From the NCBI GenBank assembly GCA_027306605.1, contig DAHUZK010000008.1, positions 1 to 64,000 of the forward strand: DNA of 64,000 nt. The letters are read 5' to 3'. Source of the stretch: Acidimicrobiaceae bacterium (GTDB lineage: Bacteria; Actinomycetota; Acidimicrobiia; Acidimicrobiales; RAAP-2). Below, one piece after another: positions 17,873-25,846 of this stretch (the first letter of the stretch is position 1; every line of letters starts with the position of its first letter). A program made the translations under genes and the position numbers. Below the pieces are notes generated by a model. It did no database searches. It was given only the letters and a program-made list of their open reading frames with translations, and was not told where the DNA came from.

Positions 17873-17892
17873 TCGTTTCGAATTTGGCGTAG

Positions 17893-18807
17893 ATGGCTAA
17901 GTTCTCGGCCATGGCCAGGCAGTTCCGCCGCTCGCTCGTTCCCCTGGTCGGAGGCGTTCTGGCGTTGGTCGCCGGCCTCGCCACTGCGCTGGTCCTCTAC
18001 CCGGCGAGTGGTGCTTCTCCCACCGGCGGGTCCGTCGACGTGCTCTACGCCGGCTCGCTCGTCACCGTGATGCAGGCGCACCTCGATTCGGCGTTCCAAC
18101 AGGCTTCGGGCTACACGGTGAACGGCGTGGCGGGGGGATCGAAGGAGCTGGCCTCGGAGATCAAGGCTGGGACACAGCAAGCGGACGTCTTCATCAGCGC
18201 TTCACCAGCGGTCAACGCCAGCCTCATGGGTCCTGCCAACGGCAGATGGGTCTCGTGGTATGCATCCTTCGCCCGCTCGCCCCTGCTCCTCGCCTACAAC
18301 CCGAAGAGCTCCTTTGCGCACGAGCTCGAATCCAAGCCGTGGTACGACGTGATCGGTCAATCCGGGTTCCTGCTCGGACGTACCGACCCCGCCACCGATC
18401 CGAAGGGGGCCCTGACGGTTCAGGCGCTCAAGGAGGCGGCTCGGACGTATCACCGACCAGCGCTGACTGGCATCGCCAATTCGTCGAATGGTGAGTTCCC
18501 CGAACAGGCCCTCGTCGGGGAGCTCCAGGCCGGCCAGCTCGATGCCGGTTTCTTCTACGGCGTCGAAGCGAGCGCCGCTCACTTGGCCACGGTCCCACTG
18601 CGGGGGATAGGGACGCTCACCGCCACCTACACAGTGACCATCGCGAAGCGAGCGCCCCATGCCGCGGCCGCGCGGGCATTCCTCGCCTTCCTCCTCCGCC
18701 GGAAGGCCCGGGCCATCCTGGTGGCCAATGGGATGCAGCCCGTGTCACCGACCGAGGTGAAAGGCGTGCCACCGGCCAACCTGAACGGGGCGATCCCGAG
18801 TCGATGA
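17893..18807 (+). CDS. molybdate/tungstate ABC transporter substrate-binding protein
   Basis: The 304-residue protein has an N-terminal signal or membrane anchor (about residues 15-40) and a type II periplasmic binding fold. VDVLYAGSLVTVMQ near the start of the mature part and the GRTDPATDPKG loop are typical of WtpA/ModA-like oxyanion binders; KELASEIKAGTQQADVFISAS is the matching strand-loop. It is translationally coupled to the next gene (ATGA at 18804), a fused permease-ATPase, so the two form a complete importer. Whether tungstate or molybdate is preferred cannot be told. Confidence 0.82.
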   Translation: MAKFSAMARQFRRSLVPLVGGVLALVAGLATALVLYPASGASPTGGSVDVLYAGSLVTVMQAHLDSAFQQASGYTVNGVAGGSKELASEIKAGTQQADVFISASPAVNASLMGPANGRWVSWYASFARSPLLLAYNPKSSFAHELESKPWYDVIGQSGFLLGRTDPATDPKGALTVQALKEAARTYHRPALTGIANSSNGEFPEQALVGELQAGQLDAGFFYGVEASAAHLATVPLRGIGTLTATYTVTIAKRAPHAAAARAFLAFLLRRKARAILVANGMQPVSPTEVKGVPPANLNGAIPSR

Positions 18808-20660
18808 AGGGCTTCTGGTGCCGCGGCCCCCTACCGTGGCTCGGGGCCGTTCTCGGCGTCTACCTGGCGCTACCGCTCGTGGCCTTCTTCGTTCGTCTCG
18901 CAGGGTCGGGCCAGCGAGGCTTCGGAGTCCCTGGTCTGGCCGGCGCGCTCTACGTCTCGACGGTGTGCGCCACGGTCTCCGTGGCGCTCATCGCGGTGCT
19001 CGGGATCCCACTGGCCTACGTCCTGGCGCGGTCCCGCCGGCGCATGGTGGGAGTGCTGGGTATGGCCGTTCAGCTGCCCTTGGCTCTTCCGCCGGTGATG
19101 AGTGGCATCCTGCTCGTCTACATCATCGGGCCCTACACGTTTCTCGGACGTCTCTTCGGGGGCCATCTCACGAGCTCGATGGTCGGGATCGTCTTGGCCC
19201 AGACCTTCGTGGCGGCACCGTTCCTCGTGGTCACGGCACGGGCTGCGTTCGCAGGTGTCGATCAGGGACTCCTCGACGTGGCGTCCACACTCGGCCACAA
19301 GGAATTCTCTCGATTCGTTCGCGTCGCCCTCCCCGTGGCGGCTCCGGGCATTCGTGCGGGTCTGACCCTGGCCTGGCTCCGAGCCTTCGGGGAGTACGGC
19401 GCCACGGTCGTGGTGGCCTACCACCCCTTCACCCTGCCCGTCTACACCTTCAACCAATTCTCGGTTGCCGGTCTTCCCACCACGCAGGCGCCCACCGCCC
19501 TGGCACTGCTGGCGGCGCTCGTGGTGACCGTGGTCGGACGGGCCCGTCTGCCGAGGCGATCGAGCACGCCTCTTCCGTCTGCGACGCCGCCGGCCAGGCT
19601 CGGCGTCCCTCGGGCCATGGCGTTCGATGTGCACGCCAGTGCCGGGGGCTTCCACCTCCGGGTCGGTTGCCAGAGTCAGTCCGGTCATCTCGCCGTCGTG
19701 GGGCCTTCGGGATCCGGAAAGTCAACGATGCTGCGCTCGCTGGCGGGCGTCGGAGCGGTCCATGCGGCGAAGGTGGCGATGGGCGGAAGGGAGCTCGAGG
19801 CGATGCCGCCCGAAGCTCGCAAGCTCGGCTACGTGGCCCAGGGCTTCTCGCTCTTTCCTCACATGCGGGTCCAAGAACAGTTGCTCTTCGCCAAGGGTGC
19901 TTCGCCGGGTGAGGCCGCATATTGGCTGGACCAGCTGGGTCTCACCGGACTCGAGACCCGGCTCCCCCATGAACTCTCCGGCGGACAACGACAGCGCGTC
20001 GCCCTGGCGCAAGCGCTCTGCCGGTCCCCTGACGTCCTGCTCTTGGACGAACCCTTCTCGGGACTCGACGTCCCGGTTCGTCGGGACCTGCGCAGAGAGC
20101 TGCGCAACCTGCAGCGTACGAACGGTGTCTCGACGGTTCTGGTCACCCACGATCCCGAGGAGGCTGCGATGCTGGCCGAGGAGATCGTCGTCTTGATCGA
20201 CGGGCGACCGGTGCAGGCCGGACCACGTCCTCGTGTCTATGGAAATCCCGTGTCTCCAGCCGTGGGTCGTCTTCTCGGTGTGGCGAACATGCATGCCGGC
20301 ACGGTCGGGGGGGACGGGTACCTTGTCTCCGAAGGTGTCCGCATCGTCGGCGGCCTCGAACGCTTCGACCCAGGGACGACGTTGTGGTGGAGCATCCGGC
20401 CGGAGCGCATCGAACTCCGTCCCGCCGGTTCAGCGGGACTAACCGCCTCCGTGACGGATGTCACCGATCTCGGCTCGGTCGTGGACGCCGACGCCGTGCT
20501 CGGTGATCATCTCGTTCTTCGCGTTCGTTCCTTCGAGCACGTGGAGCCCGGACCATGTTCGCTCCGCCTTCCTGCGGGCGCCATCGACGTCTGGCCGGCA
20601 TCACCCGACGATCGATTGCCCCTCGAGGGACCTCGGCAGGAAGGGTTCATCCGGAGCTGA
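18804..20660 (+). CDS. fused molybdate/tungstate ABC permease-ATPase (ModBC type)
   Basis: The 618-residue protein joins a ModB-like permease (about residues 10-245; five or six membrane segments, EYGATVVVAYHP coupling region) to an ATPase. Walker A is GPSGSGKS (from about residue 300), the signature is LSGGQRQR, Walker B is VLLLDEPFSGLD and the H-loop is VTHD. A C-terminal TOBE-like part contains WWSIRPERIEL. In most bacteria these are separate modB and modC genes. The 3' end overlaps the convergent regulator gene by 14 bp. The start overlaps the upstream stop, so expression with the binding protein is coupled. Confidence 0.85.
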   Translation: MKGFWCRGPLPWLGAVLGVYLALPLVAFFVRLAGSGQRGFGVPGLAGALYVSTVCATVSVALIAVLGIPLAYVLARSRRRMVGVLGMAVQLPLALPPVMSGILLVYIIGPYTFLGRLFGGHLTSSMVGIVLAQTFVAAPFLVVTARAAFAGVDQGLLDVASTLGHKEFSRFVRVALPVAAPGIRAGLTLAWLRAFGEYGATVVVAYHPFTLPVYTFNQFSVAGLPTTQAPTALALLAALVVTVVGRARLPRRSSTPLPSATPPARLGVPRAMAFDVHASAGGFHLRVGCQSQSGHLAVVGPSGSGKSTMLRSLAGVGAVHAAKVAMGGRELEAMPPEARKLGYVAQGFSLFPHMRVQEQLLFAKGASPGEAAYWLDQLGLTGLETRLPHELSGGQRQRVALAQALCRSPDVLLLDEPFSGLDVPVRRDLRRELRNLQRTNGVSTVLVTHDPEEAAMLAEEIVVLIDGRPVQAGPRPRVYGNPVSPAVGRLLGVANMHAGTVGGDGYLVSEGVRIVGGLERFDPGTTLWWSIRPERIELRPAGSAGLTASVTDVTDLGSVVDADAVLGDHLVLRVRSFEHVEPGPCSLRLPAGAIDVWPASPDDRLPLEGPRQEGFIRS

Positions 20661-21051
20661 GGGGCAGCTCGACGCCGACGTTGGTGGCCTTGACGACGGC
20701 ATCAGCCAGTATTCCGGGGCAGAGGTCGAGCTCGTCGGCTGCCTCCCGCGTGATGAGGGAGACGAATCGATGGGGTCCGGCCTGGATCTCGACATGTGCC
20801 ATCACGCCGTCGCGTTCGACTCGGGTGACGATTCCGAGAAAGCGGTTTCTGGCCGAGACGCGTGTCCGCGGAACCGATGGCTTGTGCTCCGACGCGATCT
20901 CGACGGCCAGGCGCGCCAGATCCGCGCCGTCGACGAAGCGCCGGCCGTCGCGGACATCCGTGCGGACTCGACCGGCTTCGGCCCATCGGCGCATGGTGTC
21001 GGTGCTCACGCCCATCAGCTCCGCTGCCTGCTTGATCCTGTAGGCCGGCAC
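20647..21051 (-). CDS. HTH-Mop molybdate-responsive regulator
   Basis: The 134-residue protein has an excisionase/MerR-like helix-turn-helix (RIKQAAELMGVSTDTMRRW) in the first 50 residues. The C-terminal half is a Mop/TOBE domain starting at SARNRFLGIVTRVERDG, the fold that binds molybdate or tungstate in ModE and molbindins. The combination is common in Actinobacteria beside mod operons. Its gene runs toward modBC and overlaps it by 14 bp, so it is convergent and independently transcribed. Control of the importer by intracellular oxyanion is the likely role (inference). Confidence 0.82.
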   Translation of the reverse strand: MPAYRIKQAAELMGVSTDTMRRWAEAGRVRTDVRDGRRFVDGADLARLAVEIASEHKPSVPRTRVSARNRFLGIVTRVERDGVMAHVEIQAGPHRFVSLITREAADELDLCPGILADAVVKATNVGVELPLSSG

Positions 21052-21175
21052 AGGGCAACGCTACCGGCACATCTGGGGGGGTGCGCCCGACGGGGACCTT
21101 CGCCTCTGGCTGCGTGCCTTGCCGTCGTGCAGCCTGACAGATTGTGTTCGTGATGGCTGCTTCTCGTCGGGGGCG

Positions 21176-21940
21176 ATGATGCCGTCGTGGCATCTCCTCG
21201 TGGTCGCAGGTTTCGGCGTGGGGCTGTGCATGGGGCTCTTCGGCGTAGGCGGATCGTCGGTGGCAACGCCGGTCCTGTCACTCCTCGGGATCCCGGGCCT
21301 CATCGCGGTGGCGTCCCCGTTGCCGGCGACGATTCCAGCGGCCGCCGTCGGAGCGGTGCCCTACGTGCGGTCCGGGGAAACTCGATCCCGGACGGCAGCC
21401 TGGTCGATGATCGGGGGAGTCCCGGGGACGATCGGGGGAGCGTACCTGTCGCATCTCATCGGCGGGTCGGTTCTGCTCGTGGCATCAGGGGTCGTGCTGA
21501 TCGTCGTCGGACTTCGCGTCGTCCGTCCCATCCGGCAGGCCGCTCGTGAAGCCGGCGCTCTGCGTCGTCAGAACCGGGCACTCATGGTCGCCTCGACCGG
21601 TGCCGTCGGAATATTCACCGGCCTTCTGGCCAACGGCGGCGGATTCCTGCTCGTGCCGCTCTATCTGCTGGTGTTCGGACTCCGCATGCGCCAGGCGGTG
21701 GGGACCAGCCTCATCGTCATCGCCGTCCTGGCTTTGCCCACGTTGGGAATGCACTGGGCATTGGGTCACATCAACTGGGTAGTGGCGAGCGAGTTCGCCG
21801 CGGGCCTGTTGCCGGGAAGTGCCATCGGAAGCCGGCTGGCGCACCTTGTGCAAGGGCCGACGCTCCGCCAGGCGTTCGGGTGGTTCCTGGTCGCCTTCGG
21901 GCTGTCCTTCACCGTCTACCGGCTGGCCATCCGCGGATAG
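21176..21940 (+). CDS. TauE/SafE (TSUP) family anion exporter
   Basis: The 254-residue membrane protein has about seven or eight segments and the paired TSUP motif: GLFGVGGSSVATPVLSLLG in the first half and GLLANGGGFLLVPLYLL in the second, an internal duplication. Family members move sulfite, sulfoacetate, thiosulfate or related anions. Two adjacent ATGs (21176, 21179) can serve as start. The gene is convergent with the YeiH-type exporter; a member of this family is also part of the staphylococcal cst (persulfide) operon, which fits the sulfur genes nearby. Confidence 0.85.
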   Translation: MMPSWHLLVVAGFGVGLCMGLFGVGGSSVATPVLSLLGIPGLIAVASPLPATIPAAAVGAVPYVRSGETRSRTAAWSMIGGVPGTIGGAYLSHLIGGSVLLVASGVVLIVVGLRVVRPIRQAAREAGALRRQNRALMVASTGAVGIFTGLLANGGGFLLVPLYLLVFGLRMRQAVGTSLIVIAVLALPTLGMHWALGHINWVVASEFAAGLLPGSAIGSRLAHLVQGPTLRQAFGWFLVAFGLSFTVYRLAIRG

Positions 21941-21959
21941 GCGACGTCGGGTGCGCGAT

Positions 21960-21974
21960 CGGGGCTTTGCCCCG
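21960..21974. terminator. hairpin between convergent exporters, possible bidirectional terminator
   Basis: A stem CGGGGC/GCCCCG with a TTT loop lies 20 bp after the TauE/SafE stop and before the end of the convergent YeiH gene. There is no T-tract after either arm, so termination is only suggested by position. Confidence 0.35.
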
Positions 21975-22033
21975 AAGACAGTGCCTCACCCCGAAGACAG
22001 AGCCTCACCCTCAGAGACAGAGCCTCACCCTCA
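21971..22033. repeat. short tandem repeat of about 19 bp spanning a stop codon
   Basis: Three imperfect units with the core GACAGAGCCTCACC (period 19, 19 and 20 bp) plus a partial fourth lie between the convergent genes and run into the stop codon of the yeiH-type gene. Every unit contains CTCA, so on the minus strand each offers a TGAG; the last supplies the stop. Confidence 0.7.
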
Positions 22034-23107
22034 GATGGTCCCGGTCGCTGCCTGCAGAGCGAGGCTGGTGAGCCCGACGGTGACCCACAGGATCGCTCCG
22101 AGGGCGAGCGGCCGCCCGCCCGCCCGCCGGAAGTGCCCGAAGTCGGTCGACAGGCCTATGGCGGCCAGGGCTGCAGTGATCATCCACGTTGCTCCCTGCG
22201 ACAGGGCTCCGTGCCACGAGGGAGGGACAAGGCCCACGGTGTCGAGCAGCACCGCACCGGCAAAGGCGAAGACGAAGAGCGGGACCGTCCGGCGCAGTGA
22301 GAAACCGCCACCTCGGGTCGCACCCCCTGCCGTCCGTGCCGCGGTGCGTTGACGCCACACGGCGAGTGCCAGCGTGATCGGCATGATGGCCAAGGTGCGT
22401 GTGAGCTTGACGACGACACCGAACGAGGTGGCAGTGTGCCCATAGGTACTCGAGGCTGCGACGACCGATGACATGTCGTTGATCGCCGTGCCCGCCCACA
22501 GGCCGAAGGAGCGTTGGGACAGCCCGAAGAGGTGGCCCAACGCAGGAAAGGTCAAGACCGCGACCACGTTGAAGCAGAAGATCGTCGCCACTGCATAGCT
22601 CACGTCGGCCGGATCAGCCTCGATCACCGAATCGGTCGCGGCGATCGCAGAAGCACCGCAGATGGCAGTGCCGACTCCCACCAGTGTCGTCACGTCGGGA
22701 CGGATCTTGAGCATCCGACCGACCACCCAAGCCATGGCCAGGGCGGCGAAGAGCGTACCGGCGAGGACCGGCAGCGAGCGCGCGTTGGCGGTGACCACCT
22801 CGTGGAAGGAGAGCTCGAGACCGAGCACGACGATGGAGGTCTGCAACACGGTGCGGCTCGTGAACCTGAGGCCCGGCCGGAGGTGAACGGCGGGACGGCG
22901 GACGGCGGCCACGAGCATCCCGGCCACGATGGCGATCACGGGAGCCCCGACGAGAGGGAGGATCGATCCGAGGACGGTGGCGAACACCGCGAGCACGGCT
23001 GCCGCGGCGAGTCCCGGCAGGAGAGCCCAAACTCGACGGGTCGAGTCTGGTGCCGCCGGGAGCGGAGGGGCGCTGGAGCGGACGGTCGTGGGAGCGGGAT
23101 CTGCCAT
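22031..23107 (-). CDS. YeiH/UPF0324 family putative sulfate/sulfite exporter
   Basis: The 358-residue protein starts at ATG 23107, which has GGAGGGTGAAGGG just upstream. It has about ten or eleven membrane segments with family motifs RPGLRFTSRTVLQTSIVVLG in the first half, GVGTAICGASAIAAT in the centre and GLSTDFGHFRRAGGRPLALG near the end. The family is annotated as putative sulfate exporters; in enterobacteria yeiH sits beside the LysR gene yeiE, linked to sulfite tolerance. Here too a lysR gene is divergent across 72 bp, so the gene pair and probably its purpose are conserved. Confidence 0.85.
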   Translation of the reverse strand: MADPAPTTVRSSAPPLPAAPDSTRRVWALLPGLAAAAVLAVFATVLGSILPLVGAPVIAIVAGMLVAAVRRPAVHLRPGLRFTSRTVLQTSIVVLGLELSFHEVVTANARSLPVLAGTLFAALAMAWVVGRMLKIRPDVTTLVGVGTAICGASAIAATDSVIEADPADVSYAVATIFCFNVVAVLTFPALGHLFGLSQRSFGLWAGTAINDMSSVVAASSTYGHTATSFGVVVKLTRTLAIMPITLALAVWRQRTAARTAGGATRGGGFSLRRTVPLFVFAFAGAVLLDTVGLVPPSWHGALSQGATWMITAALAAIGLSTDFGHFRRAGGRPLALGAILWVTVGLTSLALQAATGTI

Positions 23108-23167
23108 GCCCTTCACCCTCCACCGGAAGGGCGCAACGGGGAAGTCGGCATCTGGTTGGCAGTGTTC

Positions 23168-23180
23168 TAAGGTTTCCTTA
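23168..23180. promoter_or_regulatory. LysR-type T-N11-A box
   Basis: TAAGG-TTT-CCTTA is a perfect inverted repeat that fits the T-N11-A consensus of LysR regulators exactly. It ends on the first base of the lysR start codon and lies in the 72-bp gap to the divergent exporter gene, where autorepression and activation of the exporter would both be possible. Confidence 0.6.
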
Positions 23181-24097
23181 TGGCTCCGCTGGCCCAGCCG
23201 ATCCCGGACCTCTCCTCGCTCGATCTGCTCGTCAGCGTGGGTGAGCTGGGCTCGATCAACGCCGCTGCCCTGGCGCACCAGATCTCCCAGCCGGCGGCAT
23301 CCATGCGGTTGCGCACCCTCGAGCGTGTGCTGGGGCTACGCCTGCTCGAACGCACGAGAAGCGGGTCGCGCCTCACGGCGGAGGGTGAAGCGACGGCCCA
23401 GTGGGCCACGAGCGTGCTCGAAGAACTGCGCTCCATGCTGGCCGGAGTGGCGGCACTGCGCACCGCTGGGGCGCAACTGGCGATCGGCGCGTCCATGACG
23501 GTCGCTGAATACGTGATGCCGGAGTGGCTCGAGCGCTTGGCCGGGAAGGACCCGACACTCGATGTGTCGCTGCAGATGGGCAATACGACCGAGGTGGCGG
23601 AGATGGTGCGCGACGAGAGAGTGCAGATCGGCTTCATCGAGGGACCGCGACCACCGGGCAATCTCCGCTCCCGTGATCTCTGGGACGACGAACTCGTGGT
23701 CGTGGTTTCGCGTGACCATCCCTGGGTGCGACGCCGGAAGCGGGTCCGTGCACGGGAGCTGGCAGCAACCCCGCTGCTGTTGCGGGAGCGCGGGTCGGGG
23801 ACGCGGGAAGTCCTGACCGCGGCACTGGCAGCCATCGGCCTCGAACCCCGCGTCGACATGCAGCTCGGCTCCACCACTGCCATCAAGGCTGCCGTTACAG
23901 CGGGGCGAGGGCCGGCGGTTCTCTCGCTGCTCGCGGTCGGTCCCGAGCTGCGTTCGGGATCCCTTGTGGTCATACCGCACGACGAGATCGAGCTGCGGCG
24001 CGTCATCCGCGCCATATGGCGTACGGGCAGAGCACTCACCAAGGGTGCTCATGAACTTCTCGATATCGCGCAAACCGTCCGGCCGCGGGTGGAGTGA
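23180..24097 (+). CDS. LysR-family regulator, YeiE/CysL-like context
   Basis: The 305-residue protein has the N-terminal LysR helix-turn-helix (LDLLVSVGELGSINAAALAH, then ISQPAASMRLRTLE) and a type II periplasmic-fold effector domain from about residue 95 (LAIGASMTVAEYVMPEWL; LRERGSGTREVL). IGAS-xTVAEYxxP in the first strand-helix unit is usual in CbbR/YeiE-like members. It is divergent from the YeiH-type exporter and overlaps a T-N11-A box at its start. Sensing of sulfite or a related anion is inferred from that pairing. Confidence 0.85.
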   Translation: MAPLAQPIPDLSSLDLLVSVGELGSINAAALAHQISQPAASMRLRTLERVLGLRLLERTRSGSRLTAEGEATAQWATSVLEELRSMLAGVAALRTAGAQLAIGASMTVAEYVMPEWLERLAGKDPTLDVSLQMGNTTEVAEMVRDERVQIGFIEGPRPPGNLRSRDLWDDELVVVVSRDHPWVRRRKRVRARELAATPLLLRERGSGTREVLTAALAAIGLEPRVDMQLGSTTAIKAAVTAGRGPAVLSLLAVGPELRSGSLVVIPHDEIELRRVIRAIWRTGRALTKGAHELLDIAQTVRPRVE

Positions 24098-24116
24098 ATC
24101 CAGAACTGCGTTCCGG

Positions 24117-24533
24117 TCAGAAGCCGAATACCGAACCGAGCGCTTCGTATGCCAAGTCGACCGCGTATTCACACGTGAGAACGCACACATCATGTGGTGC
24201 CCTGTTGCGGAGCCGGAGCAATCGGCTGAGTGGACGGTCGGGGGTCTGTACTGCGATCCAGACGGTGCCCGGTTCCTGACCTTCAGCGGGTCCGGGACCA
24301 CCGACGCCGGTCAGCGCTATCCCCACTTCGGAGTCCAAGAGATCCCGGGCCCCTTTGGCCATCTCACACGCGCACCGCTCGGAAACGACCGGCCCGTCCG
24401 AGATGCCGAGCAGCCGCTGCTTCGTGACCAGTTGATACGCGACGAATCTCCCTTTGAACCAATCGCTGGCACCCGGACCCTGCGAGATGCGTGCGCTTAG
24501 CAGTCCTCCGGTCAATGATTCCGCGACTGCCAC
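24117..24533 (-). CDS. CinA C-terminal-type nicotinamide-nucleotide amidase, short N-terminus
   Basis: The 138-residue protein matches the CinA_C/PncC fold: VAESLTGGLLSARIS, FVAYQLVTKQRLLG with Tyr and Lys in the expected active-site positions, LTGVGGPGPAEGQEPGTVWIAV. Such enzymes hydrolyse NMN to nicotinate mononucleotide and ammonia. The family normally begins with an additional helix of about 15-20 residues (LxERGLTLAVAES). Here a stop codon lies seven codons upstream of GTG 24533, so that helix is absent. It may be a compact variant or an N-terminally truncated copy. It ends 19 bp from the convergent lysR gene. Confidence 0.7.
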   Translation of the reverse strand: MAVAESLTGGLLSARISQGPGASDWFKGRFVAYQLVTKQRLLGISDGPVVSERCACEMAKGARDLLDSEVGIALTGVGGPGPAEGQEPGTVWIAVQTPDRPLSRLLRLRNRAPHDVCVLTCEYAVDLAYEALGSVFGF

Positions 24534-24607
24534 CTTCCACTTCCGCGCCTAGAGCAACTCGGCGAGTCCCGAGACATTGTCGCCGGCCGCCCTTCGAGAA
24601 GGAGAGC

Positions 24608-25075
24608 TCACCGCTGCCTGGCCTTGCGTATGGTCATGCTGTTCCCGGCAAAGCCCTTGTGCAGTGGCCGCCGCCGGACCATCGCCAGACGGAGACCCAA
24701 GTAGAGCACTACGGCGGTGAGGAACCAGGCGACCGTGGCGAAGAGAAGCACGAGCGGAGCTGATCCGTCGCCCATGTACTGCCAGACGACCAGGGCGAAC
24801 ACGCCGAGCGCGGCAGCTCCGAGGACGGAGCCGACGTCGAGGTCTTCGGCCCGGCGGTCGCTCTCCTCCTTCTCGACCAGGGTCAGCGTGGCCGGCAGGA
24901 TCGCCGGGAACGCCAGGAGGATCCCGCCGGTTCGGCTTCCGGCGAGGAGTGCCACGATGGCGGCGACGGCTGAGATGGCCGCTCCGAACCCGAAGCGGAT
25001 GAGCAGGTCGGTGAGCGGCAAATGTCGCCACGACGGGAGCCGGATCCCTACCAGGGGTTCTGACTTGGCGCGCAT
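24608..25075 (-). CDS. DUF3147-like membrane protein
   Basis: The 155-residue protein has four hydrophobic segments (RFGFGAAISAVAAIVALLAG, GILLAFPAILPATLTL, LGAAALGVFALVVW, VAWFLTAVVLYLG). GILLAFPAILPATLTLVEK is a conserved stretch of DUF3147-type proteins, whose function is unknown. Its ATG follows the TGA of the preceding related gene without a gap, so the two are certainly co-transcribed and probably form a complex. Confidence 0.6.
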   Translation of the reverse strand: MRAKSEPLVGIRLPSWRHLPLTDLLIRFGFGAAISAVAAIVALLAGSRTGGILLAFPAILPATLTLVEKEESDRRAEDLDVGSVLGAAALGVFALVVWQYMGDGSAPLVLLFATVAWFLTAVVLYLGLRLAMVRRRPLHKGFAGNSMTIRKARQR

Positions 25076-25423
25076 TCAGCCCACCACCAGCAGGTAACTG
25101 CCCACGGCGACGAGGATCCAGACAAGACAACCGAGGGAGGTGGCGGCCACGGCGGGCGCCACGGTGAGGAGAGGACGGACGCACATGCTGAATGCGACGA
25201 ACCCCGCCGCTCCGAAGAGCATGGCGTAGCCGGCAATGGCAGCGTAGGAGTTGCCCTTGTCGGCGACGGTCACGGCGAGGCTGGCGATGGCCACGGAAGG
25301 GGCGGCTCCGAAGAGGCCCGCGAACCACTTGGGCCGCAAGACATGGCCGACCAGCGCGAAGGAGGCGACCATGGTGCCCCCGACGACCGCCTTGATGGCA
25401 ATGACCGCTGCGTCCCGTGCCAT
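25076..25423 (-). CDS. DUF3147-like membrane protein (partner)
   Basis: The 115-residue protein begins at ATG 25423 (MARDAAVIAIKAVVGG); upstream in-frame sequence is Pro/Arg-rich and non-coding in character. It has four membrane segments, including WFAGLFGAAPSVAIASLAVT, the counterpart of the GILLAFPAILPATL segment in the adjacent protein. The two genes look like diverged halves of one duplicated transporter-like unit. No substrate can be suggested. Confidence 0.6.
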   Translation of the reverse strand: MARDAAVIAIKAVVGGTMVASFALVGHVLRPKWFAGLFGAAPSVAIASLAVTVADKGNSYAAIAGYAMLFGAAGFVAFSMCVRPLLTVAPAVAATSLGCLVWILVAVGSYLLVVG

Positions 25424-25478
25424 CAGCGGGCAATGTCGGTCCAGGCAGTCGTGCGGACCTCGTGTCCGAGCATTCTCA

Positions 25479-25703
25479 TCAAGACTTCCGGGCGGTGGCG
25501 CGGCCCCCCTTGCGGCCGGCTGCCTTGTGCTGGGCGGTGGTGCCCCCCTGCTTGGCGTCGCCGCCAGAACCGGACTTCTTCCCGCCGTGACTCGAGGCTT
25601 GGGGCGAGTTGGCGATGCGGGCAGCACGTTGCTTCGACATGCCCTTGTCCTTGAGCGCTTCGTATTGCTTGTCGTTCTTCACATTTGCTCGCCGGGACGG
25701 CAC
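25479..25703 (-). CDS. small basic protein of the DUF7218/Rho-terminus-like type
   Basis: The 74-residue, Lys/Arg/Gly-rich protein starts at GTG 25703 with AAGGAG five bases upstream. It has the recurrent actinobacterial pattern KNDKQYEALKDKGMSKQRAA followed by RIAN and a Gly/Ser/Lys linker. It ends in TTAQHKAAGRKGGRATARKS. The composition suggests nucleic-acid contact, but there is no experimental function that I know of. It stands alone, with the divergent secreted-protein gene 143 bp away. Confidence 0.6.
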   Translation of the reverse strand: MPSRRANVKNDKQYEALKDKGMSKQRAARIANSPQASSHGGKKSGSGGDAKQGGTTAQHKAAGRKGGRATARKS

Positions 25704-25846
25704 GTTGACTCCTTTCTCGTGAGTGGCCGCTGCACAGCAGCAGTCATCCCTCGAAGGCGAGGCCGGTTGGCTCGGTCGGAGCGGAAGATACCCAGTGGAA
25801 GCCGAGGTCACACACGGGCTCGCCAGGGCGACCATTCGGATGGAGG

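Noticed and set aside
21971-22033. 19-bp repeats considered as a mini-CRISPR or attachment site
   Set aside because: Units are contiguous, with no spacers, no integrase gene nearby and no tRNA.
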